A stretch of DNA of 64,000 nt from Trichomonas vaginalis G3 (GCF_026262505.1 NC_067203.1:23851411-23915410); one strand, 5' to 3'; shown: positions 39,476-51,163, counted from the first letter of the stretch. A program made the numbers and translations. The notes: generated by a model from the letters alone, not told the origin.

Positions 39476-41335
39476 ATGAATAAAAGCCTAGATCCGTCAT
39501 TTTTAATAAGCAAACTAGTCGCAAAGTATAGACCTGGTGATTTAAAAGCATTACGAAATGCTATTGATATAATCAAATCATACCCAAATACGATTTCAGC
39601 AAAAAATAATACATTTTATTTAAAAGAATGGATGAAAATTACAAAATCTAAAGGTGAAGAGCAGCAAGTACAAAATTTAAAGAAAGATGTCGACTTTTTA
39701 GCTAAAAATCTTATTAGATCTCCACAATTATTTCAATTTCTTTATCACTTTACTCAAAAATCAGAAAATAAAGAACAACAACCGCAACTATTTACCGACG
39801 AGCATGAAATTCCATTAAGTTTCATATACGTTTTACAAGGAGTGAATTGCAGATCTTTTGAATGGAGCGATTCAAGAGAGAGGTTCGTTCTTTTAGAAAA
39901 AATACCACCAAATTTATACATTCCTGCTCAAATTGTTTCTCAAATCGGATCAATGGTAAAAATGATTCGCGATTATATTGAAAGACGTCGTTGTCTCACC
40001 CAAATTAAGATCAGTGCTGTTCTCAAAAGTCTATTAGTTGACTATTTACTATACATTTCGTCAATTGAACAAATGTATTCTGATCTCACAATTTCTCAGT
40101 TTCTTTTTCTCTTAAACAACAGGCAAATCGATATAATTAAGTCAGCAGCAATTATCATTAATACAATCAAACTCGAAAGTGGCGGTATTCTTGTAAACCG
40201 CTTAATGGAAATCGAAAAACATGGAGATGAATTAATTAAAATAGTTGCAAACAAATTTAGAAATGCAGCATTTGAAGTAATAGAGAAAATGAGCATTGAT
40301 TGGTCTACAAAGGGAAGAGTTGATGATCCATTCGGCGAATTCTTCGTAAAGACAAGGGCAAAGGCAACAACACCAGGAGAATGGTGGAGTGATCTTTATT
40401 ACTTGTCAGAATTAGAAGTTCCAAAATCAATGTTGAAATCATCTGTTGGAAATGTTTTTTCATCAGGACTTTGCTTGAATTTCGTTCGCCAATGGGAAGA
40501 GAACATAGAACTTGATATTGAAGCAGAAAACTTTGATGCTTTAGTTAAAAAGGCTTCAGAAATTTCGAATTCTCATATGATGACTTTATTCATTGATCAT
40601 GAAAAAATCATTTCAAGACTTAATGATGCAGTTGATTTTGTTCTTTTCAGGAGAGGAGATTTCGCAACAGTTCTACTTGAAAATTCAGCAAATGCTGAGA
40701 AAAGATTACCTCTTATACTCCATGACTACATTGGAAGGAAATGTCCTGATCTTAAATACCTCGAATTTGGCGGAGAAGGTTCTCGTTTAAGATACGAGCC
40801 GCAGGGAATTTCATGTGTTTTATTCACATCAAATTTCAATGATGTTTATGAAGCTGCATCTGCTTTGTTGTTAAGAGTTAGACGTGCACAATTTGCAATA
40901 TCTCGTGTAGGAAGGTATGAAAAAGGATTTTCTCAGGGAGTTCTTTTATTTGAAATGCTTGCTTTGTGTAATACAATTTCAATGTATTTCAACTTGTCAA
41001 TAGTTTCTAAAACAGCTATAGTTATGGATAAGATCAAGAAGGCGAAGGAATTTGCTGAAATTGTTAAAGCATTCGAGAAGAATTCAACAGATATAATTGA
41101 AAGTTGTTGGATTTCAGCTGCCAACAGATCATTAAGAGATAAATTATATATGCTCATGACAACAGTTGAAGAGGCCACAATTTTACCACGCGATGTTGAG
41201 AAAAACAGAAATTCATTTTATAGCTCATTGAAAGAGTTTTGCAAGCTACTTGCAACTAAAGACGGAAATGCTAAAATACTATATCGACAAATATATCAAG
41301 TATTTCCAACTATTTTGATGAAATTAACAGAATAA
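39476..41335 (+). CDS. Gamma-tubulin complex component (GCP2/GCP3-type)
   Basis: A 619-aa Spc97/Spc98 family protein. The grip1 region is residues about 105-330: FIYVLQGVNCRSFEW, IGSMVKMIRDYIERRR, then SGGILVNRLMEIEKHGDELI and GRVDDPFGEFFVKTRAK followed by EWWSDLYYLSE. The C-terminal grip2 part is at about 330-610. GCPs form the gamma-tubulin small complex that nucleates microtubules at the basal bodies and spindle poles. The DDPFGEFFV and W..Y.L blocks look closer to GCP3 than GCP2. No strict TCACTTTT lies before the ATG; TAACGTTTAA occurs about 40 bases upstream. Confidence 0.85.
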   Translation: MNKSLDPSFLISKLVAKYRPGDLKALRNAIDIIKSYPNTISAKNNTFYLKEWMKITKSKGEEQQVQNLKKDVDFLAKNLIRSPQLFQFLYHFTQKSENKEQQPQLFTDEHEIPLSFIYVLQGVNCRSFEWSDSRERFVLLEKIPPNLYIPAQIVSQIGSMVKMIRDYIERRRCLTQIKISAVLKSLLVDYLLYISSIEQMYSDLTISQFLFLLNNRQIDIIKSAAIIINTIKLESGGILVNRLMEIEKHGDELIKIVANKFRNAAFEVIEKMSIDWSTKGRVDDPFGEFFVKTRAKATTPGEWWSDLYYLSELEVPKSMLKSSVGNVFSSGLCLNFVRQWEENIELDIEAENFDALVKKASEISNSHMMTLFIDHEKIISRLNDAVDFVLFRRGDFATVLLENSANAEKRLPLILHDYIGRKCPDLKYLEFGGEGSRLRYEPQGISCVLFTSNFNDVYEAASALLLRVRRAQFAISRVGRYEKGFSQGVLLFEMLALCNTISMYFNLSIVSKTAIVMDKIKKAKEFAEIVKAFEKNSTDIIESCWISAANRSLRDKLYMLMTTVEEATILPRDVEKNRNSFYSSLKEFCKLLATKDGNAKILYRQIYQVFPTILMKLTE

Positions 41336-41793
41336 TTTGATTTTATATGTTATTTGTTTTTGTAAATATTATATTCAAATATTTTCGGACTTTCTTATAT
41401 GCATTCTAAATGCATGATACAAATTAGATGATATTGAAAATATAGAATCATCAAAAGTATGAAATCACCAGCCATCATATAAAGAACTGATATAAGTTGG
41501 TTGAGTCTATAGTAATTTCATAGTGCTTTTATATCAAATACTCATATTTCAGATATTGGATATATTTGAACAAAATGAAAATAAAGAACCAGTTATTTTT
41601 TACTGACATATCATTTACATCATAGAGAGTATATTCGTATTACTAAATTAGAGTTAAAAATAGAATGGTCGAGTGAAATCCTCGCCCAGCTACTTATGAA
41701 AATAATCAACAAAATCAGCTTTTTGTTAATAGTAGAATACAAATATAATGTTTCGGACTTAAAACAAAAATTTTAAACCGTCACCAAAAATAA
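41336..41793. other. Intergenic strip, nothing recognised
   Basis: AT-rich; no ORF or repeat seen. A weak initiator-like CGTCACCAAAAA lies about 13-24 bases before the prefoldin ATG. Confidence 0.5.
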
Positions 41794-42150
41794 ATGACTA
41801 TGTCACTTGGCGAACGCTTTTCATACCTTAGACAAGAGCTCAAGGAGCTCCAAGCTAAGGAAATTCAACTTGAATTAGATCTCCAGCGGCACGAGCGTGT
41901 TTTAGAAACAATCGCCAATCTTGAACCAGGACGTAAATGCTTCCGCCTTGTCGGTGAAGTACTCGTTCAGAGCACAGTTGGAGAAGTTCGCCCAACACTC
42001 AAAGAACAGATAGAAAACTTGAAGGAGGCTGTTGCTCAATACACCCAAAATGTTGAACTTAAGGAAAAAGAAATCCAGAAATTCCAGGAAGACAACAAGA
42101 TTCAATTCGCATCAGTTAATCAACTTCAAGAGCGTGCTAAAGAAAATTAA
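41794..42150 (+). CDS. PFDN2: Prefoldin subunit 2 (beta type)
   Basis: A 118-aa prefoldin beta subunit: two helices of coiled coil (about 5-45 and 75-115) joined by the beta hairpin segment, with LEPGRKCFRLVGEVLVQSTV and VRPTLKEQIENL, the diagnostic block of subunit 2. The prefoldin hexamer hands unfolded actin and tubulin to the CCT chaperonin. Two ATGs are possible (MTMSLGE): the first at 41794, and one at 41800 that would leave six residues less variation. The length matches the family. Confidence 0.9.
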   Translation: MTMSLGERFSYLRQELKELQAKEIQLELDLQRHERVLETIANLEPGRKCFRLVGEVLVQSTVGEVRPTLKEQIENLKEAVAQYTQNVELKEKEIQKFQEDNKIQFASVNQLQERAKEN

Positions 42151-42508
42151 AGGGTATTATATAATATAAATTACATAAAGCTACCTTTTTGTTAATTACT
42201 CCAATATTTATGCATGACATTAATGAAATCTTTGAACTTATTCATATATTTACATTAGCCATCTATCATTTGCTGAATATTTCCTTTTTTATAGAAATCT
42301 AACCTGAATCTTTGTAAATTAACTATAGTGTGGCTAAGATGAACTAGTTGTGACCCATAAACATATGAACTTCCAATCAATAAAAAATTTGAAATAAGTT
42401 TTCTCTGAAATCAGGAAATTCTTAATCTATCTTATGAGTGGTTATTATTTTTGCTAATTTTAGAAAACCTTTTTTCAAGCGATTATTTTTCTTTCAAATT
42501 TTCTAATA
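42151..42508. other. Intergenic strip, nothing recognised
   Basis: AT-rich spacer with no ORF, hairpin or clear initiator seen. Confidence 0.4.
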
Positions 42509-43717
42509 ATGTCACACATTCGAGCTAGAGTCAATGCAAAATTAAGTTCTATTGTTCTTGATGCTCTAAGAGAGGCAGGACTGCCTTATTCATTCACTGA
42601 CTCGAATGCAATGGTTAATTGGGTTGAACCGAGTTATAACTTTTTAAATAAATCATTAGCAAGTAGATCATTATATGCTGTCACAAACCAAATCACAGGA
42701 ATAGGAATATTATATTCAGGCTCTGTTTTTTCAAGATTATATCAAAAATTTTCTAGAATTCTTCCAGATATTTATGATTATTTACCTCCCACTTACGTTT
42801 TACCATACCAAAATATGGATTTCATGAAGAAAATAAAGAAAAACGGTCGAGATAAATTTATTTACAGATCTGACCCAAAAAACAATGAGCCAGGACAAAT
42901 TCTTTTTAATCCACCAGATTATATAATCATGAGTGATGACTCTGCAATTGGCCAAAAGAAGATAAATAGCATAAGTATCGATTGTCAAGAAATTAAAATT
43001 TCTGCATTTGTTTTAATCGCATCAGTATCACCATTAGCAATATTTGTTTACAGAGACGGCATTGTACATTATTGCAACACAAATGAAGAACTTTATAACG
43101 ATACAATTGATAAAAACAGTAGATTCCAACCATTATCCGAACTTTTTGAGCGTATTGAAAACGAATACTCTATCAAAGAAGCAAAATTATGGGATAATCT
43201 TCATAGAATCGTTGTTTCTTCGATATTATTGTGTTATCCGTACTTTAAACCATATAATACGGAAAGTTATCCATATAGTCACAATTTCCAATTGCTACAA
43301 TTTGATTTTCTCATGGATACAAATTGGAAATTTTATTTGAACAAAATTGAACCAGTTATTTCATCATCACACATTAATATACAAGAATACCTACTCAAAG
43401 TCAAGTTTGTTCGCGACGGAATCCTTGCAGCTCTTCCGATTCCGGAAATCCAACATATTTTTGATTCCAGAAGAAACTGGTGGAAGAAAACAGATGCAAA
43501 AACAACTGGAACAACTGATATTTCTTATGGAGAAACAATTTGGCTGGAATTTATACAAAATAATCCACAAATCGAAAATTACCAAGCACAATTCTTAAAA
43601 TCAGATAAGAAATATGCCAATTTCAAGCTTGCTTATCCATCTAATAAAAATAAAGAAAAATATTCAAATATTCTTCAAACCATTGCTTCTGTTCCATTAG
43701 AGATCATCAAGAAATAA
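42509..43717 (+). CDS. Tubulin-tyrosine ligase family protein (divergent TTL/TTLL)
   Basis: A 402-aa protein. TTL-type blocks occur in order: an N-terminal WVEPSYNF segment, LYAVTNQITGIGILYSGSVF (about residue 52), LPDIYDYLPPTYVLPYQNMD (about 88) and KFIYRSDPKNNEPGQILF, which sits where the family has WIxKP...GQGI. Near the end comes LLQFDFLMDTNWKFYLNKIE, which sits where the family has GxDxLxDxxxxPWLLEVN. Several catalytic positions differ from active ligases (D-P for K-P, K-I-E for V-N), so it may be a pseudoenzyme. TTL enzymes modify tubulin tails in axonemes. Confidence 0.65.
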   Translation: MSHIRARVNAKLSSIVLDALREAGLPYSFTDSNAMVNWVEPSYNFLNKSLASRSLYAVTNQITGIGILYSGSVFSRLYQKFSRILPDIYDYLPPTYVLPYQNMDFMKKIKKNGRDKFIYRSDPKNNEPGQILFNPPDYIIMSDDSAIGQKKINSISIDCQEIKISAFVLIASVSPLAIFVYRDGIVHYCNTNEELYNDTIDKNSRFQPLSELFERIENEYSIKEAKLWDNLHRIVVSSILLCYPYFKPYNTESYPYSHNFQLLQFDFLMDTNWKFYLNKIEPVISSSHINIQEYLLKVKFVRDGILAALPIPEIQHIFDSRRNWWKKTDAKTTGTTDISYGETIWLEFIQNNPQIENYQAQFLKSDKKYANFKLAYPSNKNKEKYSNILQTIASVPLEIIKK

Positions 43718-44305
43718 TGGGATCAATGCATACATGAGATTTTATCTTTAGTTGTGTTTATTATTGTAATAAAAAATTGTTATGTTGTTCATTTTTTCAT
43801 TTATCGCTAATATATTAGAGAACTATCTAACTAATGAGTAATATTGTCAAGATTATGCTGAAATCCATTTGATCAAAATTTTATTTTTGCTATCAACGAT
43901 AATAAATCAAAAAACTTTATATAAACAACATTACTATCAAAAATAATATTGATTGACATTCTATACAATATGAATAATGACTTCCTTATTACGATATTTA
44001 ACAATATAATGAATGAATCCAATGTAAATAATTTCATTCACGCATCATGTAGATTGATATATAGATTAACTCCTTTGACTAATTGTATTAAATATTTTTT
44101 TTATTGAGCACAGAATCAATGCGAGGCTGAATGGTATAGATCAATAGAGATAGGTAATCACATTATTCAATAGCACATCATCCATTTGTGGTCAAAGGAA
44201 TCTCATCCAATTGAATCATTCAAAAATAAATTATTTTCGTGAATTCCGGGATGACAAATCACATGTATTTTCATAAATAAAAAATAGATAAAATTATCCT
44301 GCATC
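43718..44305. other. Intergenic strip, nothing recognised
   Basis: Low-complexity AT-rich spacer between two + strand genes. No consensus TCACTTTT precedes the 44306 ATG. Confidence 0.5.
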
Positions 44306-45394
44306 ATGAGAAAGGGCAATTTTTTTACCCATTATCCTTGTCATTCGTTCTTGATGCAATTTTTCCAGTGGGCAGACAAAACTTTATCGCAAAATAAAGT
44401 AATACCATTTCCCGAGGAAGGTCTTGCATATCTAGAACGTCCTCCGCCAAGTGATCCTGTATTAAGTAAGTTTCATGAACAATTAGTAAAATTTATCAAA
44501 CAATTGATTCCTACAAAAGCAGATGTAAACGTTAGACAGTATATAGTTGACCAAATTTGTGATAAAATTAAGAAATCATTGCCATGCCCTAAAGATAATA
44601 AATTAATCGTTTTACCATGCGGTAGCTGCATGAGTGGTACATTCCTTCCAAACGCCGATATAGATTTTGCAATTTTCTACTACCCAATTCCATGCAATCC
44701 TGTTAATATAATGCAACAACTACAGACTTCACTTGCAGAGTTTGCTTTAGATGGATTTAATCCCCTTCCGCAAGCAAAAGTACCTGTGCTTAAATTCATG
44801 ACCAATCCAGGCATTTCTATCGATATATCTTTTGATGAATTGCACGGACCATTATGTGTACAGACAATTAGAGAAATATTTAGAACTATACCATGCATTC
44901 TTCCAGCACAAATATTTTTGAAGGCAATGCTGAGAAGAAACAAACTTGATCAACCATTTTTAGGCGGAATAAGTTCTTATACACTACAGTTAATGATTTT
45001 AGCTTACGTTCAATACGCTGGCGAACCAGATAATATTACTGATCTTATAGTTGGTTTTTGCAATTTTTATGGAAATATATTTAATTTTACGCTTACAGGA
45101 ATAGACGTTACAGAAGGCGGGCAATTCTTTTCTCGCGCTGAAGAGAATAAGCTGTCTCCGGACACTCCATCAGCAATGTATATACAAGATCCGCTGAATA
45201 GTAACAATGTCCTTGGTCACAACGCGTTTAAGATGAATGAAATTAGAGAAGAACTCAGAGTGGCCCACCAACAGGTTATTTCCGGCAACGGAGAAGAATT
45301 AATTAATACTTTGTTAGGAGAAATTATAGAAATACATACAATACACGACGTGATACGCGAGTATGCAATGGATAAGGATATTTCACTCGAATAG
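44306..45394 (+). CDS. Non-canonical poly(A) polymerase, Trf4/PAPD5 type
   Basis: A 362-aa nucleotidyltransferase. Its catalytic loop is LPCGSCMSGTFLPNADIDFAIF, that is GS followed by DxD at about residues 110-128; the third acidic residue is in VLKFMTNPGISIDISFD (about 175). The PAP-associated domain follows: FLGGISSYTLQLMILAYVQY and then NFYGNIFNFTLTGIDV, ending about residue 320. Trf4-type enzymes add short oligo(A) tails to RNAs for nuclear exosome decay. An alternative start is the ATG at 44351 (MQFFQWAD), since the first 15 residues look poorly conserved. Confidence 0.85.
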   Translation: MRKGNFFTHYPCHSFLMQFFQWADKTLSQNKVIPFPEEGLAYLERPPPSDPVLSKFHEQLVKFIKQLIPTKADVNVRQYIVDQICDKIKKSLPCPKDNKLIVLPCGSCMSGTFLPNADIDFAIFYYPIPCNPVNIMQQLQTSLAEFALDGFNPLPQAKVPVLKFMTNPGISIDISFDELHGPLCVQTIREIFRTIPCILPAQIFLKAMLRRNKLDQPFLGGISSYTLQLMILAYVQYAGEPDNITDLIVGFCNFYGNIFNFTLTGIDVTEGGQFFSRAEENKLSPDTPSAMYIQDPLNSNNVLGHNAFKMNEIREELRVAHQQVISGNGEELINTLLGEIIEIHTIHDVIREYAMDKDISLE

Positions 45395-46025
45395 AGATTA
45401 TATATTATGTGTATTGAATTGTTATGAACTTAAAAATTTTATATATTATTTTGTCATCAATAAATTTTTAATATGATTTTATAACTAACAAAATCTTACA
45501 TTAGACTTGAGTATTTTCATCAACAATAATTTTTTTTGTTAATTATTTCTTTGGATCAACTTTTGGACCACTGAATTTGCAATATATATACTAGCTGTTA
45601 TCAATTCCAAACTAACAACCTTGATTATTTAAAAAGATATCCTTAAAAAATTTCAATTTCTTTCAATAAGATCTTATATTAACTTGAGATATGCATATCA
45701 CATGGATGGTTAGATTACTGTTCCTAAATAGGACATTTTGATTCTCTGTTAATGAATGTTAAGATCGAATCATCAAATAAGCGATATCCGGACTTACGGT
45801 AATATTGCATCTAGATAAATCATTCAAAATCCAGTTAATGCCATATTGAAGCTTGAAAATAGCTAAAATTTGATGATATCACTCTTAAAATCAATGAGAA
45901 TTAGGAAAATTCATATTAACCCTTAATATACAATTGTAGTAGAACTATATGTTAAATAAAAATTCGATGATGTTGTTTTTCGTTTTTTTCTCAAATTGTA
46001 AACGATAAAAAAAGCTTTATCAAGA
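45395..46025. other. Intergenic strip with possible upstream motif
   Basis: No gene seen. Close to the next start it reads TTTTTTTCTCAAATTGTAAACGATAAAA (46 bases or fewer before the ATG, given here with the core AAACGATAAA), a Myb-like AACGAT site known to be used by trichomonad promoters. Confidence 0.35.
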
Positions 46026-46895
46026 ATGAACGAAGAAATACAACAAATCGTTGACAGAAACGCAACTCTTGAGGCAGAAAATGCATATTTATATCAGACA
46101 ATCCGTGATCTAACTGCGGAATTAACTGTTTTTAAGGCTTCGCACTCGAAATTTCGGGAAGATTGCATGAAATACATTCAATCATTAACAACAAGTTCAA
46201 TATCTCCTTCAAAGGAAATGAATCAAAAAGTTTTTAAATTCACAAGAGAAATTGAAATCCTCAAATCACAATTAATCACATCAGAAAAGAAAAATCAAAG
46301 TCTTACAACAGAAAACGAAAAAATCATTCAAGAAAAAGAAGAATTAGATAAAACTCTACAAGAAACGAACAATTCTGCTTTACAAAATAAACAAATGTGC
46401 AATGAAATACTTCATTCACTTCTAAGCTTAGAAAATACAATGAAAGAAAAAGAAATTGGTACAGACTTATCAGAATCATTTCAAAATATTACAAATGATA
46501 TTGATGATCTTACGATTTCGCAACAATTACATTTAATGCAGTCAACAATAGAATCAATTTCTCTAAACATTGCACAAACTAAAGAAGTAAGAGTTGTAGA
46601 TAAAAAAGAATTCGAAGCCAAAGATCAAACTATTAGAGATCTTCAAACTCGAATTGAAGTTCTTCAACATAGAGCCGATGCAATTGATGAGTGCAATGCA
46701 AACTATATCAAGGAAAGAGAAGATCTAAATAATTCTATTTCTACTTTAAGACAAGCTTTAACAGTTATGAAACAAGAATTTGTTAAAGCTGATAAAGAGA
46801 GGAAGGAACTGATTGCAGCAAATCAACAACTTAAGAATGCAATAAAGGAATATCAGCAGTTTAATCAGAAACAGGAAGAAGAATCCTCAAATTAA
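46026..46895 (+). CDS. Coiled-coil protein, 289 aa
   Basis: Almost entirely heptad-like and rich in E, K, Q and L, with breaks near residues 55-65 (TTSSISPSKE) and 140-170. It starts MNEEIQQIVDRNATLEAENA. No catalytic or binding domain is visible. A structural role (cytoskeleton or tether) is the best guess. It ends in a charged EEESSN tail. Confidence 0.7.
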   Translation: MNEEIQQIVDRNATLEAENAYLYQTIRDLTAELTVFKASHSKFREDCMKYIQSLTTSSISPSKEMNQKVFKFTREIEILKSQLITSEKKNQSLTTENEKIIQEKEELDKTLQETNNSALQNKQMCNEILHSLLSLENTMKEKEIGTDLSESFQNITNDIDDLTISQQLHLMQSTIESISLNIAQTKEVRVVDKKEFEAKDQTIRDLQTRIEVLQHRADAIDECNANYIKEREDLNNSISTLRQALTVMKQEFVKADKERKELIAANQQLKNAIKEYQQFNQKQEEESSN

Positions 46896-47056
46896 TTGTT
46901 TTTAATAAAAGTTTTATTGTTATGGATTATGTTATAAATAAGAAACTTTTTTATGATACTTTAACTCAGTATAGTCAATCCTTATCATATAAATCCTTTA
47001 AATGTATGAAATATGCAATTAATTCACATAACATTTATTATGCTACATTCTTGATA

Positions 47057-47371
47057 AATGAATAACTTGGATCTAGCTATTGATGAATTTTGTCTTGAAT
47101 ATTTTAAAGTATTGATTCATTATTAGTTAATTTCAATCAAAACAATGATATTAGAAGAAGCTTTGCTTATTCCATGATGCTCAAAATTCCATCTATTTGC
47201 GAATATTTCTGCTCAAATGGGGCAAATATCAATTTAAAAAGTGAAAATGTACTTACAGCTCTTCATATTGCAGCATATGATAAAAGTAAAGAAACAGCCG
47301 AACTTCTTATATCACATGGTATAAATATCAATGAAAAAGATAGAAGTGATATAATAAATTTATGTGTTTAG
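47057..47371 (+). pseudogene. Ankyrin repeat (DUF3447) pseudogene fragment
   Basis: An ATG at 47057 opens MNNLDLAIDEFCLEYFKVLI and stops after about 22 codons. A second frame then reads NFNQNNDIRRSFAYSMMLKI, then PSICEYFCSNGANINL and TALHIAAYDKSKETAELLIS. That is the join of a DUF3447 region with its first two ankyrin repeats, as in intact family members. There is at least one frameshift near 47110, and the body is missing after 47371, where a BspA-like gene on the other strand ends. Confidence 0.75.
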
Positions 47372-49858
47372 AAAAGTCCAAGTGAGCCGCCATCAGTAAG
47401 TGAAAAGACAACCCACTGAGTACGATATCGATTGTTCTCTGGTTTCTTGCATGTGACAAATGTACATTCATGTATAGCATTGAAATTCAGATAGCATTTT
47501 TTGTAAAGATTATCGATGAATGCCTCTGTCTTATTCTCAACATCAACACCGCATATTAGCTTGATGCAGTTAGAGAATGTGCTTGGTTGGATATCGATGA
47601 CTGAAAGAGGGATGTTGATATGAGTCAGAGAGGTACACTCAGCGAATGCATAATGACGAATGTATTGAACAGAGTTGTCTGGGATGAGTATGTTGACAAG
47701 GTTCTTACATTCGAGAAATGCACCCGCTCCAATCTCTCGGATCGTTGTCGGAATAAAGAAGAACTTGCATTGAGAACCAGGCGGGAATATGACTAGAAGT
47801 GTTTTGTTCTTATTGAAAAGAGCAAAATTATCAACTGTGAAGTACATGCTATCATTGCAAATGATGCTTGCAAGTGATTTGCAACCAGAAAACGCGGCAA
47901 ATTTTATATTCATTAATGAAGAATTACTTTCAATGATGAATGTGCTGAGATTAACGCAATTATGCAAACCATATTCTGAAATTGTATGTGTATCACGTGG
48001 AACTGTGAAAGTCGTGATATTTGTCCATTGAAATGCATTTGAACTGATAATCTTAATTGTAGGAGGAAGAATTAAGTTACTTAGTTTGTATGCATTACTA
48101 AATGCATCTGTGCTAATAACTGTGATTGGAGGCTCACCTAAAAAAGTGATGTTTTCAATTCCTGAATTATCAAATGCATTTGCATAAATACTTTCAATTG
48201 AAGGAGGGATATCCAATGATTTCAATGAAGTGCACTCAGAAAAGCTAATATCTCCTATTGATGTTATATTTTTAAATATCACAGTCTTCAAATTTGTGCA
48301 TCCTGAGAAAGACTTATAAAGTATTGTTCTTTGAGTACCTTCAAAAATTATCGTTTCCAAAGCTGTACATCCACCGAAAGCGTCATTTATTTTTGTTACA
48401 TTTTTGAAGTGGACTTCAGTTAAACCTTCACAATTGGCAAAACCAGATTTAGCAATTTCTATTAAATTATCTGGTAAATAAAGAACCCTCAAAGAATTAC
48501 AGCCCTGAAAACCATTAACACCAATTGAAGTAATGGTATTTGGAAAAATAAATTCTTGAAGATTAATGCAACCAGAAAATAATTCATAACTTATTGAACT
48601 TAATTGAGAATCTGGTTTGAAATTAATTGTTCTAAGACCTGAGTATCCAGCAAAAACTCCAAATGAAAATGATTGAACTGTTGAAGGAATTTCATAGCTT
48701 TCTAGATTACTGATTCGAGCAAAAATTTGCGTTTGAGCAGCATTGTAAAGAAGGCTTTGATTATCACAATAAAATGGCGAGCCATCTTCAAAGTCAAGTT
48801 TGATACCTGGATCGAGGCTTGAACCTTCAATTGATGTAACACTCTTCGGAATTCTGATACTTTTTAAGTTAGGGCAGTCGCCAAATGCATAAATTCCTAT
48901 GCTTTTGATATTTTCTGTGAGTGTAATGCTTGAAATCTTAGAAGAATGGAATAGAAATCGAGTGATTGAAGTCAGACCACTACCAATAATAACCGTGTTT
49001 AGATACTTACAATCCGAAAATACTGAAATTCTAATATGGTAATATTAACAAGATTTGTGCCAGCAAATGCTAATTCCCCAATAGATTTTAATTTTGAATT
49101 GAATGTTATATTATTCAACATAGTGCCTTGAAAAAATCTAGATGGTATTGATTCTATATTTTCAGGAACTACGAATGAAGTTAAATTTCTTCTGAATAGT
49201 AAAACAAAGGAGGTTTTTCCTTTTGTATATAATATACTATCATCAGATGCATAGTATTGATTTTCTGGATCAACATCAATTCCTTGTATTCCTCCTAGAG
49301 CCCTAATAGAAATACTCGAAACTAGCTTCGGAATGAAAATTCTTGATATAGCTGTGTTTATAAATGCCATATTCTCAATGCTAATTAATTGTGATTCTGG
49401 TTCGATATTTAATGTGATCAATTGTCCACAATAAGCAAGGCAATAGGTTCTGAAGTGAGTTACTGAATTCGGAATATTTAAATAACTAATACCAGTGCCT
49501 TGAAAAACTCCATCTGCTAGTTCAGTCAAATATTTAGGAAGTATAATTTCTGATAGCTGTCCACAATTCTTGAAGGCAGCTCCTTTGATTTCCGTTAGTA
49601 ATTCACAGTTAGTGAAATTAATCGAAGAAAGTTTTGCGCAGCCATCGAAAGCATGTTCACCGATAGTTTTAAGCCTAGAACCTGGCAGAAATGTGACAGA
49701 TAATAGAGTATTTTTGCTTCCTGCAAAAGCAAATATTCCAGTTGAGGAATTTCCGTAGATGATCTCACATGATAATCGTAGAATAACATGTACACAGCGT
49801 TCTGTTGTAAATAGTATGCGATCATTGTCAAGATAGTCTTCACCAACTACTATTCTCT
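47368..49858 (-). pseudogene. BspA-like leucine-rich repeat gene, frameshifted
   Basis: About 830 codons of LRR_5 (BspA/TpLRR) repeats, for example SFSGCTNLKTVIFKNITSIG, AFSNAYKLSNLILPPTIKII and FGDCPNLKSIRIPKSVTSIE. The frame is continuous from 47368 to about 49035, changes there by one base (NLVNITI joins RISVFSDCKYL only across a shift), then continues to an in-frame TAG near 49858 without an ATG. So it is 5' truncated and carries one frameshift. Intact relatives are surface proteins thought to bind host matrix or bacteria. Confidence 0.8.
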
Positions 49859-50517
49859 AAAGATCTTGTTAGTAAACATGAGAGTTATGCTATTTTTTGA
49901 CTATATTGTTAAATCATTACTAAAGTACACGATCATATTTTCATCGTCTATGAAGATACCAGCTTGAGTATTTTCATATACAGCCCATTAAAAACGAGCC
50001 ACATTTGAACAAACCGCCTTCCCTCAGTATATTGAATTCATAAAATTATAAAACTAAAATTATGAATCTGAGAGCCATATAATTCGATTCCATTCTATAT
50101 TTACGTCTTTCCCTATGAACGACATTTAAGTTTAGAAATCAAAAATTAATATAATATGACTTGGAAAGCTAGTATTGTTTTACTAAGAAGAAGGTTTATT
50201 TATATGTTCTTCTGTTCGAATTTGAAATATAAACACCGTAAACTTATTATTTTCTAATACAAAAGTATCACAACAGGGAGTTTTCAACGTAATTGTTTCA
50301 TTAAAAAATTTAATTCATAAAGTACAATTTTAAAATATTGAGGTCACAAAGTTAATCATACTATGTGGTACGAAACAAACCAGAAATCTTATGAACTCAT
50401 AACATCAATGAACAATTATTCGTTTATTGATATTGAACTTGACTTTATTTAAAATAACAAGATAACAACAAAAATTTATGATTTAATAACAAAATAACAA
50501 TTTAATTTCAATATTTT
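49859..50517. other. Intergenic strip, nothing recognised
   Basis: AT-rich; no open frame, tandem repeat or clear promoter seen. Confidence 0.45.
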
Positions 50518-51163
50518 ATTCTTCTTTGTTTTGTTCTGCAAAACCTTCTGAAATCATCTTCTGATTTTTGAAGGCTATCTTCAACCTTCTGTTATTGAGG
50601 TCTATTAACAGCAAATTTGTTTTCATCCTTCTTTTTTTGAGGAAGAAGTTTTTCTTCGGACTCTTTCATTGTTTAGTCTCTAAATAGTGAATTTTAACTG
50701 GCGCTTTTATTTCCAGTAATTCTTCAGGAATTTCTTCGATTAAAGCCTCATCGTCATCATTAGTCGTTACACTAGAGGAAAAACATGATTAATATTAATA
50801 TCAACTTGATGAGCAAGATTTTGCTGTTAAAATCTTTTAAGTTTTTAGTGATACTGCTTGAAAAGAGAAATTTATCATCATCTCCTAAAAAGTATCATTT
50901 TTTGTTAGGACATCTGCAAAATAAATCTGAAAATGCAATTAGATAGCAAAATTGCGCATGGATTCACACATCATCGAAATTTATACCAGATAAATGATGA
51001 GCGAAAGTTGGAATTCTATTAAATGTTATATTTAAGTGATTCGAACTGTTTAATACTTCATAAACATCAACCATATCGAGACAATCCGAATAAACGTTTA
51101 TAGAAGGAACAGCCAACCCAAAAGAAGAAGCTTATAATACAAACTTCGACCTTTGAAAAGTGA
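50518..51163 (-). pseudogene. Decayed host gene with intact initiator (secreted-like)
   Basis: On the - strand a consensus TCACTTTTC (51155-51163) is followed by KFVL, a stop, then ASSFGLAVPSINVYSDCLDM and VDVYEVLNSSNHLNITFNRI, PTFAHHLSGINFDDV and a stop. Further down come an acidic stretch NDDDEALIEEIPEELLEIKA then PVKIHYLET, and lysine-rich frames to 50518. The start codon seems replaced by TCG and several stops interrupt the frame. The beginning looks like a signal peptide. The family is unknown. Confidence 0.5.
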
